NCBI RefSeq assembly: GCF_002161065.1
Contig: NZ_NFLV01000031.1
Span: 1-38,988, forward strand
Length of the DNA stretch: 38,988 nt
From: Eubacterium sp. An11
GTDB lineage: Bacteria > Bacillota > Clostridia > Lachnospirales > Lachnospiraceae
Direction: 5' to 3'
Below the pieces are notes generated by a model, which saw nothing but the letters and a program-made list of their open reading frames with translations, did not search any database and was not told where the DNA came from. Position numbers and translations under genes: made by a program. Positions 24,789 to 32,581 of this stretch are shown piece after piece (within the stretch, counting starts at the first letter, position 1; every line of letters starts with the position of its first letter).

Positions 24789-25700
24789 ATGCCGGATAAA
24801 TATTTAGAAAAACGAATACATCGTGCTTACGGATGGATGAAATATGGAAGGATAAAAATGCTTCTGGTGTATCTGGTCATATGTGTGTTGATGATTGGAA
24901 TTGTCAGTCTTTTTCTCGGGAATCCATTTCCTCACAAAGAAACCATTTTTCCTTTGTTATTTAGAAAAAATGTGTTTGGTTTTTCAGTGTGGGATTCCGG
25001 ATGGCTGTATACGGGAATCACAGAATATTTGTACCTGATGGTGACAGGCTGTGTGATCGCGTTGGTCCTGGCATTTTTGTGGTTATGCGGTGTGAGTGGA
25101 GGAAAGCTGGCCGGTTTGGACCGGATTCTGCTGAAGCAGTGTGATGTAAAAAAATATATGGACGCCATGAACTATGCGGTGGACTATGGGAGAGGGCTTA
25201 AATTGCAGGGATTTCAGGAATCGGTTTTTTTGTTGATGCAGCAGCGGATGGTGTGTGCATGGATTGCCGGCGGGAAACTGGAGGAAAGCAGGAGATTTCT
25301 GACCGGGGAATGGAGAGGAAAGAAAAACAGTAATGTGTATAAGCAGACGGTGAGAACGCTGGAGCTTTCCGAGGCATATGTGAGCCGGGATGCGGAAAGA
25401 TTCCATATGCTTCTGCAGAGAGCGGGACGAAGATTTCGAAAACAGAAATTGCTTACAGCGCGAGGATTATTTCTGGAACAGAAGTATGAGCAGGCAGCGA
25501 TGTGTTTGCAATCATATAAGGGAGAGAATACTTACCATGAAGTACTGCGCCAGTATTTGCTGGGGAAATGTTTGCATAAAATGGAAAACAAAAAAATGGC
25601 AGAAGAATGTATGGAGTATGTGTCCGTGCATGGGAATACGATGCTGTGTCAAAAGAAAGCGCAGGAGTGGCTGTTGAATAATCAGGAGAACGATGGATGA
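24789..25700 (+). CDS. Membrane protein with TPR-like cytoplasmic part, unknown function
   Basis: This 303-residue protein starts behind AAAGGGGCGG. There are two membrane segments (MLLVYLVICVLMIGIVSLFL at about residues 24-43, and LVMTGCVIALVLAFLWLCGV-like sequence at about 83-103). The remaining 200 residues are helical and basic, with repeats reminiscent of tetratricopeptide units (QKYEQAAMCLQSYKGENTYH, EVLRQYLLGKCLHKMENKKM). Such proteins usually serve as scaffolds. GC content is higher than in the mobile cargo upstream, pointing to host background. No family is recognised and no neighbour suggests a role. Confidence 0.7.
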   Translation: MPDKYLEKRIHRAYGWMKYGRIKMLLVYLVICVLMIGIVSLFLGNPFPHKETIFPLLFRKNVFGFSVWDSGWLYTGITEYLYLMVTGCVIALVLAFLWLCGVSGGKLAGLDRILLKQCDVKKYMDAMNYAVDYGRGLKLQGFQESVFLLMQQRMVCAWIAGGKLEESRRFLTGEWRGKKNSNVYKQTVRTLELSEAYVSRDAERFHMLLQRAGRRFRKQKLLTARGLFLEQKYEQAAMCLQSYKGENTYHEVLRQYLLGKCLHKMENKKMAEECMEYVSVHGNTMLCQKKAQEWLLNNQENDG

Positions 25701-25728
25701 AGGCAGGAGAAAGAAATGTGAAAAGCAG

Positions 25729-25750
25729 GAGGGGATGTTATCATCCCCTC
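25729..25750. terminator. Bidirectional terminator hairpin
   Basis: GAGGGGATG (25729-25737) pairs with CATCCCCTC (25742-25750) around a 4-nt loop, between convergent genes. The leftward MATE gene ends inside it. On the plus strand TTCTGGTTTG follows. Confidence 0.7.
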
Positions 25751-27105
25751 TTCTGGTTTGTAATGATTTTCTTCAGATCAACTTTCATGATATAAAAATA
25801 CATGACAAGCAGGAGCGCTGCGGCCAGCACCCAGGCGGCAGGGCTGGCGAGGCATACGCCCAGATAGCTTCTCTGTCTGGCAGCGATGACGGCAACGATG
25901 CCTCTGCCGATCAGCTCGGCCACTCCGGCCATCATAGGAAGCAGACCGTATCCCAGTCCCTGGATCCCATTTCGGTAGATATTGACAATGGTCAGAGGAA
26001 TAAAGAAGGCGCCGACACATTTTAAGTAAATATCGACGGAGTCGATGATCAACGCCACATCTTCAGATACGAAGAGATAGCTCATGTACTTGCCGACTGT
26101 CATAACCAGGGCCGCCGCGGCAAAGGAATAGAGAATGCCGATAGTGGTGGAAGCACAAAATCCCTTGCGGATGCGGGAAATGTTGCCTGCTCCCATGTTC
26201 TGGGCGCCGTATGTGGCGATGGTCGTTCCAAGAGCCACATAAGCCTGTGTGACCACCTGCTCGATTTTGCTGGCGGCGGTAAATGCGGCTACCAGCGTGG
26301 AACCGAGGATGTTAAGGGAAGACTGTACCATCATAGTACCGATGGCCGTGATTGAATACTGCAGAGCCATGGGAATGCCAATCTGTATCTGTTTCTTTAA
26401 AAGCACTCCTGTGGGATGCCAGTCCTCCCTGGTCATGTGGAGCACCGGTACTTTTTTTATGATATAAAGCAGGCAGAGCAGACCGGATACGCCCTGGGAG
26501 ATAATAGTAGCGATGGCGGCGCCTGCCGCACCCATATGGAATACGATAATGAAAAAAAGGTCCAGAGCAATATTGAGCAGAGCGGAGAGAATCAAAAAAT
26601 ATAATGGTACTTTGCTGTTACCCAATGCTCTGAGAATACTGGCCAGCAGATTATAAAGCATCTGTGCCAGAATGCCGCCGCTGATGATCATAATGTACGC
26701 ATAGGCGTCTGCGTAAATATCGGATGGCGTGTTCATCAGATGAAGCCATGGTCTCATGAGGATCATAAACGATGCGGTCAGTATCAGTCCGATGATCAGG
26801 GACAGGAAGGAGGCTCCGGCCACGGTACGGCGCATGGCGGGCAGGTCTCCGGCACCGAATTTCTGAGCGGTCAGTACGGTAAAACCGGCTGTCATTCCCA
26901 CGACAAAGCCGTAAATTAGGAACATGATAGTGCCGGTGCTGCCCACGGCTGCCAGAGCTTTTGTTCCCACAAACTTCCCTACGATGACGGCGTCGGCCAT
27001 GTTATAAAATTGCTGAAATACATTTCCTATGAAAATAGGCAGCGTGAAATTAAGAATAATCTTCGTTGGATTGCCCGCTGTCATGTCATATTGTGCTGTT
27101 TTCAT
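25741..27105 (-). CDS. MATE-family multidrug/cation antiporter
   Basis: This 454-residue integral membrane protein has twelve predicted helices. NPTKIILNFTLPIFIGNVFQ followed by QFYNMADAVIVGKFVGTKAL and AAVGSTGTIMFLIYGFVVGM is the conserved first-lobe motif of MATE transporters of the DinF/NorM type, which export drugs or metabolites using H+ or Na+ gradients. The second lobe repeats it around QIGIPMALQYSITAIGTMMV. Length is normal. The start has AAAGGA upstream. It is divergent from the GH31 gene, with a 190-bp spacer that may contain promoters for both. Confidence 0.93.
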   Translation of the reverse strand: MKTAQYDMTAGNPTKIILNFTLPIFIGNVFQQFYNMADAVIVGKFVGTKALAAVGSTGTIMFLIYGFVVGMTAGFTVLTAQKFGAGDLPAMRRTVAGASFLSLIIGLILTASFMILMRPWLHLMNTPSDIYADAYAYIMIISGGILAQMLYNLLASILRALGNSKVPLYFLILSALLNIALDLFFIIVFHMGAAGAAIATIISQGVSGLLCLLYIIKKVPVLHMTREDWHPTGVLLKKQIQIGIPMALQYSITAIGTMMVQSSLNILGSTLVAAFTAASKIEQVVTQAYVALGTTIATYGAQNMGAGNISRIRKGFCASTTIGILYSFAAAALVMTVGKYMSYLFVSEDVALIIDSVDIYLKCVGAFFIPLTIVNIYRNGIQGLGYGLLPMMAGVAELIGRGIVAVIAARQRSYLGVCLASPAAWVLAAALLLVMYFYIMKVDLKKIITNQKRG

Positions 27106-27298
27106 AAAATAATCCTTTCTTTGACAAAATCCAGAAGAAAATTATATAACAGGAGCGGGGGCTTGTAAATGCTATTTCCGGAAATGATAGAGGTTTTTCA
27201 TGTACGTTTCTTAAGATGATTTCGTATCAAATATGTAGAAGACGGATACTTTTTCTGGTAAAATGATAGCAGAATAAATCAGGAAGGAGCACAGCAAA

Positions 27299-29677
27299 AT
27301 GAAGGATCATTTCAGAATTGATACCCGGCCTGTGGCGAGAGAGGAATCGGTTCTACGGGGAGAGAAATACAGGATTTCCATTTTGACGCCGTGGCTGATC
27401 CGGCTGGAGTACAGTGAAAGCGGCCGGTTTGAGGACCGCCCGACCCAGTGTGTGTGGAACCGGGAGTTTCCGGCGGTGCAGTTTGAAGTGCGGGATGAAA
27501 AGGATGTACTGAGAGTGACCACCGAGGGAATCCAGCTTGTCTATGATAAAAAGCCGTTTTCCGCCAGTGGACTTTCGTTGAAAGTACGGGGAAATATCAG
27601 CGCGTACAACAGTATCTGGCGGTATGGAGAAAAGGTGACGGATCTGCTGGGAACAGCGCGGACACTGGATGAGGCGGACGGAGCCGTGAAACTGGACCAT
27701 GGAGTGATTTCCAGAAATGGATTTTCGGTGCTGGATGACAGCCATTCGCTGTTGATCCGGGATGACGGATGGGTAGAGCCAAGGCAGGAAGAGGCGGCGG
27801 ATATCTACTTTTTTGGATATGGGCATCAGTATGAGAAATGTCTGCAGGATTTTTATAAACTGACTGGGAATACGCCGCTGCTGCCAAGATATACGCTGGG
27901 AAACTGGTGGAGCCGGTATCATCGCTATTCAGAGGAAGAATACAAGACGCTTATGCGACGGTTCAAAGGCGAGAAAGTTCCGTTCTCTGTGGCGGTTATC
28001 GATATGGACTGGCATCTGGTGGATATTGACCCGAAATACGGCAGCGGCTGGACGGGATATACCTGGAACCGGGAGCTGTTTCCGGATCCGGCAGAGTTTA
28101 TGGGCTGGCTCCATAAAGAGAACCTCAAAGTGACCTTAAATGTACATCCGGCGGACGGCGTGCGACCGCATGAGGAAATGTACCGGGCCATGGCGGAGGA
28201 TCTGGGAAAAGACTGGGAAAATGAAGAATCCATTGACTGTGATGTGACCGATCCGGATTTTCTGGACGCCGCCTTCCGGTATCTGTATCATCCCAATGAA
28301 GAACAGGGCGTGGATTTCTGGTGGATTGACTGGCAGCAGGGTGTGGAAAGCCGGGTGCCTGGTCTTGATCCATTGTGGATGCTTAACCATTATCATTATC
28401 TGGACAGTGAGAGAGGTGGAAAACGGGGCCTGACATTTTCCAGATATGCGGGCATCGGCAGCCACAGATATCCCATTGGATTCTCCGGGGATACGATCAT
28501 TACCTGGGAATCTCTGGATTTTCAGCCATATTTCACTGCCAACGCCAGCAATGCCGGCTATGGCTGGTGGAGCCATGACATTGGCGGACACATGCGGGGA
28601 TACCGGGATGATGAGCTTTCCGTCCGGTGGCTGCAGTTCGGCGTGTTTTCCCCGATCAATCGTCTCCACAGTACCAACAGTCCGTTCAACGGAAAAGAAC
28701 CTTGGAATTATAACGCAATTGCCTGTCAGGTGATGAAACGGTATCTGCGTCTGCGCCATGCACTGATTCCATATCTATATACCATGAACTGCGACGCTGC
28801 CCTGAAAGGAAGACCACTGATCCGGCCGATGTATTATCCGGAACCGGAACGCCGGGAAGCCTATGAGGTGCCCAATGAATATTATTTTGGAACGGAAATG
28901 ATTGTCTGTCCGATCACACATCCCCATGATAAAGCTTCGGGGACAGGAAGTTTCCGGGCATGGCTGCCGGAAGGACAGTGGTTTGATTTCTTTAACGGCA
29001 TGGTCTATGACGGCGGTCGTATGCTGACACTGCACCGGGACATTGAGGATATTCCGGTCCTGGTGAAGGCGGGAGGCATCGTGCCGATGGCGGATTATGA
29101 AGAGTTTACCAACAGTGTGGAGAATCCGTCTTCCCTTCGGATACGGATTTACCCGGGAGCCAATGGAAACTTTGTGTTACAGGAGGATAATGACGGCGGC
29201 GCAGACCGCAGAAGCGTAAGCACTTCCATGGACTGGAACTGGGAAGAAAATGTATTTACCATCTGTAAGCCTCTGGGTGATCTGGAAGTCATTCCTGCCA
29301 TGCGGACATTTACTCTGGAATTTATGAACATTTCTTCGGTCAGCCCGGAAGTCACTGTTGATGGCCGGCCTGTGGATATCCGGTGGGAGTATGATCAGGA
29401 TACTTCGGCTCTCAAAGTACAGCTTCCGGCCCTTCCGGCGGATACGGAGATCGTCTTTACTTTCCGGGAGCCTTTATGTCTGGCAGAAAACCTTTGGCAG
29501 AAAGAATTTTTCCGGCGGCTGTACCAGGCGGAAATGCTGTATGAGGACAAAGAAAAAATATATGGGTATCTGGAAGAAGGCGTGAGCCCCGTGGAGATGA
29601 CAGGTATTCTTGGCACCATGAATCTTCCGGGAGAAATTTACAGCTGTCTGGAAGAGACGCTGCTGGCGAGAAAGTGA
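27299..29677 (+). CDS. Glycoside hydrolase family 31 (alpha-glucosidase/alpha-xylosidase-like)
   Basis: This 792-residue cytosolic enzyme (no signal peptide) cleaves terminal alpha-glycosidic bonds by a retaining mechanism. The N-terminal beta-sandwich (to about residue 190) precedes a (beta/alpha)8 barrel with TPLLPRYTLGNWWSRYHRYS. The probable nucleophile is Asp344 in WWIDWQQG and the acid/base Asp398 in GFSGDT. GYGWWSHDIGGHM is the conserved +barrel loop. A C-terminal DUF5110-like sandwich starts near residue 620, and a further helical tail ends the protein. Upstream GGAAGGAG sets the start. Substrate is not decided; the WIDWQ variant differs from the classic WLDMNEP and is seen in gut Firmicutes members. 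Likely used on dietary or host glycans. Confidence 0.9.
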   Translation: MKDHFRIDTRPVAREESVLRGEKYRISILTPWLIRLEYSESGRFEDRPTQCVWNREFPAVQFEVRDEKDVLRVTTEGIQLVYDKKPFSASGLSLKVRGNISAYNSIWRYGEKVTDLLGTARTLDEADGAVKLDHGVISRNGFSVLDDSHSLLIRDDGWVEPRQEEAADIYFFGYGHQYEKCLQDFYKLTGNTPLLPRYTLGNWWSRYHRYSEEEYKTLMRRFKGEKVPFSVAVIDMDWHLVDIDPKYGSGWTGYTWNRELFPDPAEFMGWLHKENLKVTLNVHPADGVRPHEEMYRAMAEDLGKDWENEESIDCDVTDPDFLDAAFRYLYHPNEEQGVDFWWIDWQQGVESRVPGLDPLWMLNHYHYLDSERGGKRGLTFSRYAGIGSHRYPIGFSGDTIITWESLDFQPYFTANASNAGYGWWSHDIGGHMRGYRDDELSVRWLQFGVFSPINRLHSTNSPFNGKEPWNYNAIACQVMKRYLRLRHALIPYLYTMNCDAALKGRPLIRPMYYPEPERREAYEVPNEYYFGTEMIVCPITHPHDKASGTGSFRAWLPEGQWFDFFNGMVYDGGRMLTLHRDIEDIPVLVKAGGIVPMADYEEFTNSVENPSSLRIRIYPGANGNFVLQEDNDGGADRRSVSTSMDWNWEENVFTICKPLGDLEVIPAMRTFTLEFMNISSVSPEVTVDGRPVDIRWEYDQDTSALKVQLPALPADTEIVFTFREPLCLAENLWQKEFFRRLYQAEMLYEDKEKIYGYLEEGVSPVEMTGILGTMNLPGEIYSCLEETLLARK

Positions 29678-29779
29678 TGAACTGCGGAGGTAAGAGGATT
29701 TGTTCATGAAGAATGTGCAGGAGAAACACACAGCACATGTCATGAAAAAAGCAGAATACACGCGGGAGGAATAAAAGAA

Positions 29780-30124
29780 ATGATTGTCAGTGAAAAAATA
29801 TTTATTTTGCTGCAGCAAAAGGGGATGAGTCAGAAAGAATTTGCTCAGAAAACAGGGATTTCCCAGAGTACGATCAGCGACTGGAAAAGGAAAAAGACCA
29901 ATCCGTCGGTGAATAAGATCTTAAAAATCTGTCAGGTACTTCAGATCTCTCCTTATGAGTTACTCTCAGAAAATGATCTGGACGTAAACGGCAGTTCCGT
30001 AGACTATATACTTCCATTAAATAAGGAAGAAAGTACTCTGCTGGAAAACTACCGGAGTCTGGATTTTCAGAAAAGAGAACGGGTTATGGGATATGTGAGT
30101 GCGCTGAAAGAAAAGGAAGAATAA
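29780..30124 (+). CDS. XRE-family transcription regulator
   Basis: The 114-residue protein starts at 29780 after GGAGG. An N-terminal HTH spans residues 5-60 (LLQQKGMSQKEFAQKTGISQ then STISDWKRKKTNPSVNKILK), with the recognition helix QSTISDWK. The C-terminal part (EESTLLENYRSLDFQKRERV) is the common helical dimerization tail of small Clostridial XRE regulators. It stands alone between the GH31 gene and a broken gene, and its target is unknown. Confidence 0.85.
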   Translation: MIVSEKIFILLQQKGMSQKEFAQKTGISQSTISDWKRKKTNPSVNKILKICQVLQISPYELLSENDLDVNGSSVDYILPLNKEESTLLENYRSLDFQKRERVMGYVSALKEKEE

Positions 30125-30262
30125 AATTTGCTTTGAATAGCGCATGGATGAATAGTTACAAAAAATGAAAAGAAAATGCATGTGGAAATTGACATGCATT
30201 TTTCTTTCTGTTATGATACGCATAAACGAAACGGTAAAACGTATTTTGAAAAGGAGGTATTT

Positions 30263-30868
30263 ATGGGGATTTTTATTGATGTGCCGGACCGCTGTGATCC
30301 GGAGCGGCTGGCAGACAGGGTACAGCAGCTGCCCCTCAGCCGAAAAGAACAGCTGACCGCGTGGAAGGAATTTTATCTGGGTAATGATACAGAAGAACTG
30401 GGTAACGCCATGAGAACACATTTTCCGGTAGAAGTATGCGAAGAATACTGGAGAGACCGGTTCGCCGGATATCATGTGGATTCTTATGGGGGTTCTCTGC
30501 GGATCAGGGAGTACCTGTCCCTGGGATTTGATTTGGAGAAATTGTGCAGTCTGGTAAATTATGAGGATAAATACGGAAAGCCACGATACGAATTATTTCT
30601 CAAATTCGTCATGGATACAAGAATATATATATAGAAGATAAAGACTGTTCGGACCCTCTGGGAATCGACCAGGAGGACCAGCAGCCTTATGGAGTGGAGC
30701 GCCTCTTTTCCCAGTTTGTGTTTGGCGGCGCCTGCAACAAAAAGGTGAACCGATACATACCACTGGAAGAAGTCAGAGAAGCGCTGGACAGCGATAAGAT
30801 CATTGATATGGTGAGAGCCATGGCCCTCAATGATGAGTTATATGAATACTGTGGAAATATAACGTAAG
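30263..30868 (+). pseudogene. Unknown gene, frame broken in a TA repeat
   Basis: From ATG 30263 (ribosome site AAGGAGGT) the frame reads GIFIDVPDRCDPERLADRVQ to YELFLKFVMDTRIYI and stops at 30632-30634. Removing one TA from the repeat at 30623-30633 keeps the frame open as EDKDCSDPLGIDQEDQQPYG, VERLFSQFVFGGACNKKVNR and on to ELYEYCGNIT, stop 30866-30868. The intact protein would have about 200 residues. The break is one dinucleotide of slippage in an (AT)n tract. It may be decay, an assembly error or a reversible switch. No family is recognised; the sequence is soluble and acidic. Confidence 0.65.
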
Positions 30869-30884
30869 ATAAAATGATATAGAA

Positions 30885-30924
30885 TCTAAAAAATGCATGT
30901 GAGATCAAGCATGCATTTTTTAGA
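30885..30924 (+). terminator. Rho-independent terminator
   Basis: TCTAAAAAATGCATG (30885-30899) pairs perfectly with CATGCATTTTTTAGA (30910-30924), a 15-bp stem with a T-rich 3' arm. It ends transcription from the 30263 gene and also stops leftward transcripts. Confidence 0.75.
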
Positions 30925-31008
30925 CAACGAAATACGTATATACGAATCTTGATATAAATGACTTTAAAAAGTAATCATACAGAGCCGGCGATAATAAAAT
31001 AAGTTTAG

Positions 31009-31034
31009 TTTTTCGCGGATTTCAATACTCTGTG
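31009..31034 (+). repeat. Left inverted repeat / recombinase core-like site (IRL)
   Basis: TTTTTCGCGGAT (31009-31020) and TTCAATACTCTGTG (31021-31034) form one copy of a 26-bp repeat whose inverted partner is at 32441-32466 (23 of 26 identical). Each copy is an imperfect dyad, arms around the centre TCAAT, like the core site of a tyrosine recombinase. Confidence 0.7.
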
Positions 31035-31036
31035 TA

Positions 31037-31069
31037 TATAATATTAGCACTTTTTTATAAATTGTACAA
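31037..31069 (-). promoter_or_regulatory. Candidate promoter inside the left repeat, pointing outward (left)
   Basis: On the minus strand TTGTAC (31069-31064) and TAATAT (31046-31041) are spaced by 17 bases; start would be at the inner edge of IRL. If the segment between the repeats were inverted it would point at the pilus operon. The plus strand also holds a consensus TATAAT at 31037-31042 (no good -35), which could serve the recombinase gene. Confidence 0.4.
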
Positions 31070-31180
31070 GCAGTATTTTAAATAATTATACAGTTTTAAC
31101 CATTTCTTTACTAATAAAAATTGATTTTATCAGAAAAAAAGGTAATTTTGTCAGTGTGAAGCCAGAGTCAGAAATTTTAT

Positions 31181-31210
31181 CGCCGTCAAAATTGCCGTCA
31201 TTTGAAAGAT
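31181..31210 (+). repeat. Upstream direct repeat, arm-type-like
   Basis: CGCCGTCA (31181-31188), GCCGTCA (31194-31200) and TGAAAGAT (31203-31210) recur in the same order and orientation at 32375-32408, on the other side of the recombinase gene. Paired direct copies resemble arm-type binding sites of Tn916/lambda-like integrases. Confidence 0.55.
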
Positions 31211-31251
31211 ATTTTCGGAGGCATTATCTGGTTTGAAAAGGAGTTGATGTT

Positions 31252-32403
31252 ATGGGTAAGAAGGGAGAAAATATTTATAAACGAAAAGATGGACGATGGG
31301 AAGCAAGATATGTGAAAGGATATAAGCCGGACGGAGAAATTCGTTACGGCTATTGTTATGGAAAAACATATCGGGAAGCGAAAGATAAAGCTATACAGGC
31401 GAAGTCAGCAGTTATTAATCATTTACCGATTCGAAAAGAAATAAAAAAGAAGAGGTTTTCATTGTATTGTGATGAATGGATTCTCCTTAAGAGAAGCTGT
31501 GTAAAAGAATCCACATTTATAAAATATTTCACTACCATTGAAAAATATATTAAGCCGCGGCTTGGAGGTTGTTATGCAGAAGCTTTTACAGAAACATTGA
31601 TTGAGCAATTCAGTTATGATCTGCTTCATGAAGTGAAATTATCTCCTAAAACAGTGAAAGATATACTTACAATGGTCCGTTCTATCGTTAATTATATGAA
31701 AAAGAAAAATCCTTCGGTAGAATCTGTGGAGATTGTTTATCCAAAAGAAAACAAAAAGGAAATGCGTGTATTGTCCAGAGAGGAACAGATGCGTTTTGTA
31801 GAATACCTTTTAAATGATATGGATGTGTGCAAATTTGGTATTTTGCTGGCTTTGATGACAGGCCTTAGGATAGGTGAAATATGCGCTTTGTGTTGGTCAG
31901 ATATTTCTCTTAATAATCAGACAATTCATGTTTGTCGGACAATGCAGAGGATAAAAAATATAACGGATGATCCAACGCAAAAACGAACAAAAGTAATTGT
32001 TGGTGAACCAAAGAGCAGTAAATCTGTAAGAACGATTCCTTTAAATGACAATATTGCGGAATTTTGCAGGAGATGGAAAGCAGAAAAGAATAAAGCTTTT
32101 GTTTTAACGGGAGAAGAAAAAAGATTTATGGAACCAAGGACGCTCCAGTATCGTCTGAATAAATATACAGGAGACTGTGGATTAGAAGGAGTGCATTTTC
32201 ATACACTTCGGCATAGCTTTGCTACACGCTGTGTCGAAGCAGGTTTTGAAATAAAAAGTCTGTCTGAAATCCTGGGGCATTCAAGTCCTAAGGTCACTTT
32301 GGAACGTTATGTTCACTCTTCTCTGGAATTAAAACGGGAAAACATGGAAAAGCTAAAAGCTCATTATATTTTTTCGCCGTCAGAAACCGCCGTCAAATCT
32401 TGA
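31252..32403 (+). CDS. Tyrosine recombinase (Tn916-Int-like)
   Basis: This 383-residue site-specific recombinase starts at 31252 behind AAAAGGAG. It has an AP2-like arm-binding N-terminus (IYKRKDGRWEARYVKGYKPD), a SAM-like core-binding domain (about residues 65-165), and the catalytic domain. The active-site residues are visible: Arg in TGLRIGEICALCW, HTLRHSFATR (His-x-x-Arg), LGHSSPKVTLERYVH with His and the nucleophilic Tyr. It appears intact. The gene is bracketed by inverted core-like repeats (31009, 32441) and by direct CGCCGTCA repeats, the second lying in its own 3' end. No excisionase or other mobile genes flank it; the pilus operon begins 178 bp downstream on the same strand. This suggests a local DNA inversion switch rather than an integrase of a large element. 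Confidence 0.92.
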   Translation: MGKKGENIYKRKDGRWEARYVKGYKPDGEIRYGYCYGKTYREAKDKAIQAKSAVINHLPIRKEIKKKRFSLYCDEWILLKRSCVKESTFIKYFTTIEKYIKPRLGGCYAEAFTETLIEQFSYDLLHEVKLSPKTVKDILTMVRSIVNYMKKKNPSVESVEIVYPKENKKEMRVLSREEQMRFVEYLLNDMDVCKFGILLALMTGLRIGEICALCWSDISLNNQTIHVCRTMQRIKNITDDPTQKRTKVIVGEPKSSKSVRTIPLNDNIAEFCRRWKAEKNKAFVLTGEEKRFMEPRTLQYRLNKYTGDCGLEGVHFHTLRHSFATRCVEAGFEIKSLSEILGHSSPKVTLERYVHSSLELKRENMEKLKAHYIFSPSETAVKS

Positions 32404-32408
32404 AAGAT
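32375..32408 (+). repeat. Downstream direct repeat, arm-type-like
   Basis: CGCCGTCA (32375-32382), CGCCGTCA (32388-32395) and TGAAAGAT (32401-32408) repeat the block at 31181-31210 in direct orientation. It overlaps the last codons of the recombinase gene. Confidence 0.55.
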
Positions 32409-32440
32409 GATACATTTTTTCAGGAAAAAGTGCTGAATTT

Positions 32441-32466
32441 CGCAGAGTATTGAACTCTGCGAAAAA
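32441..32466 (-). repeat. Right inverted repeat / recombinase core-like site (IRR)
   Basis: Read on the minus strand this is TTTTTCGCAGAG followed by TTCAATACTCTGCG, 23/26 identical to 31009-31034. On its own it is a near-perfect dyad: TTTCGCAGAGT (32438-32448), centre ATTGA, ACTCTGCGAAA (32454-32464). It has no T-tract on the plus strand, so it is not a usual terminator. Confidence 0.7.
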
Positions 32467-32581
32467 ATGTTTGGCGGCTCCTTCTTATTATATCCAAAAA
32501 ATCTGAAATGAGGATTGAAAAACGAGATAAATTTTTGTTGGACTGCCGCTGTGCACAAATAAGATAAGGAGGGTTAAAAGT

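Larger units (their letters stand above)
30925..31251. other. Regulatory region before the recombinase gene
   Basis: This region holds no gene. It contains the left inverted repeat (31009-31034), a possible outward promoter, and the arm-like repeat block (31181-31210). Between 31070 and 31180 it is AT-rich with the recurring tetramer GTCA (31150, 31167, 31185, 31197). Confidence 0.5.

Noticed and set aside
32438-32464. Right-hand dyad read as a Rho-independent terminator of the recombinase gene
   Set aside because: The stem is followed on the plus strand by A residues, not T, and its sequence is repeated in inverted form at 31009, which fits a recombination site better.
31009-32466. attL/attR of an integrated element
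   Set aside because: The two copies are inverted, whereas attL and attR of an integrated element should be direct repeats; the enclosed DNA contains only the recombinase gene.
32538-32565. Promoter TTGGAC/TAAGAT directly before the adhesin gene
   Set aside because: Transcription would start inside the ribosome-binding site, leaving no leader for initiation, so it is unlikely to be functional.
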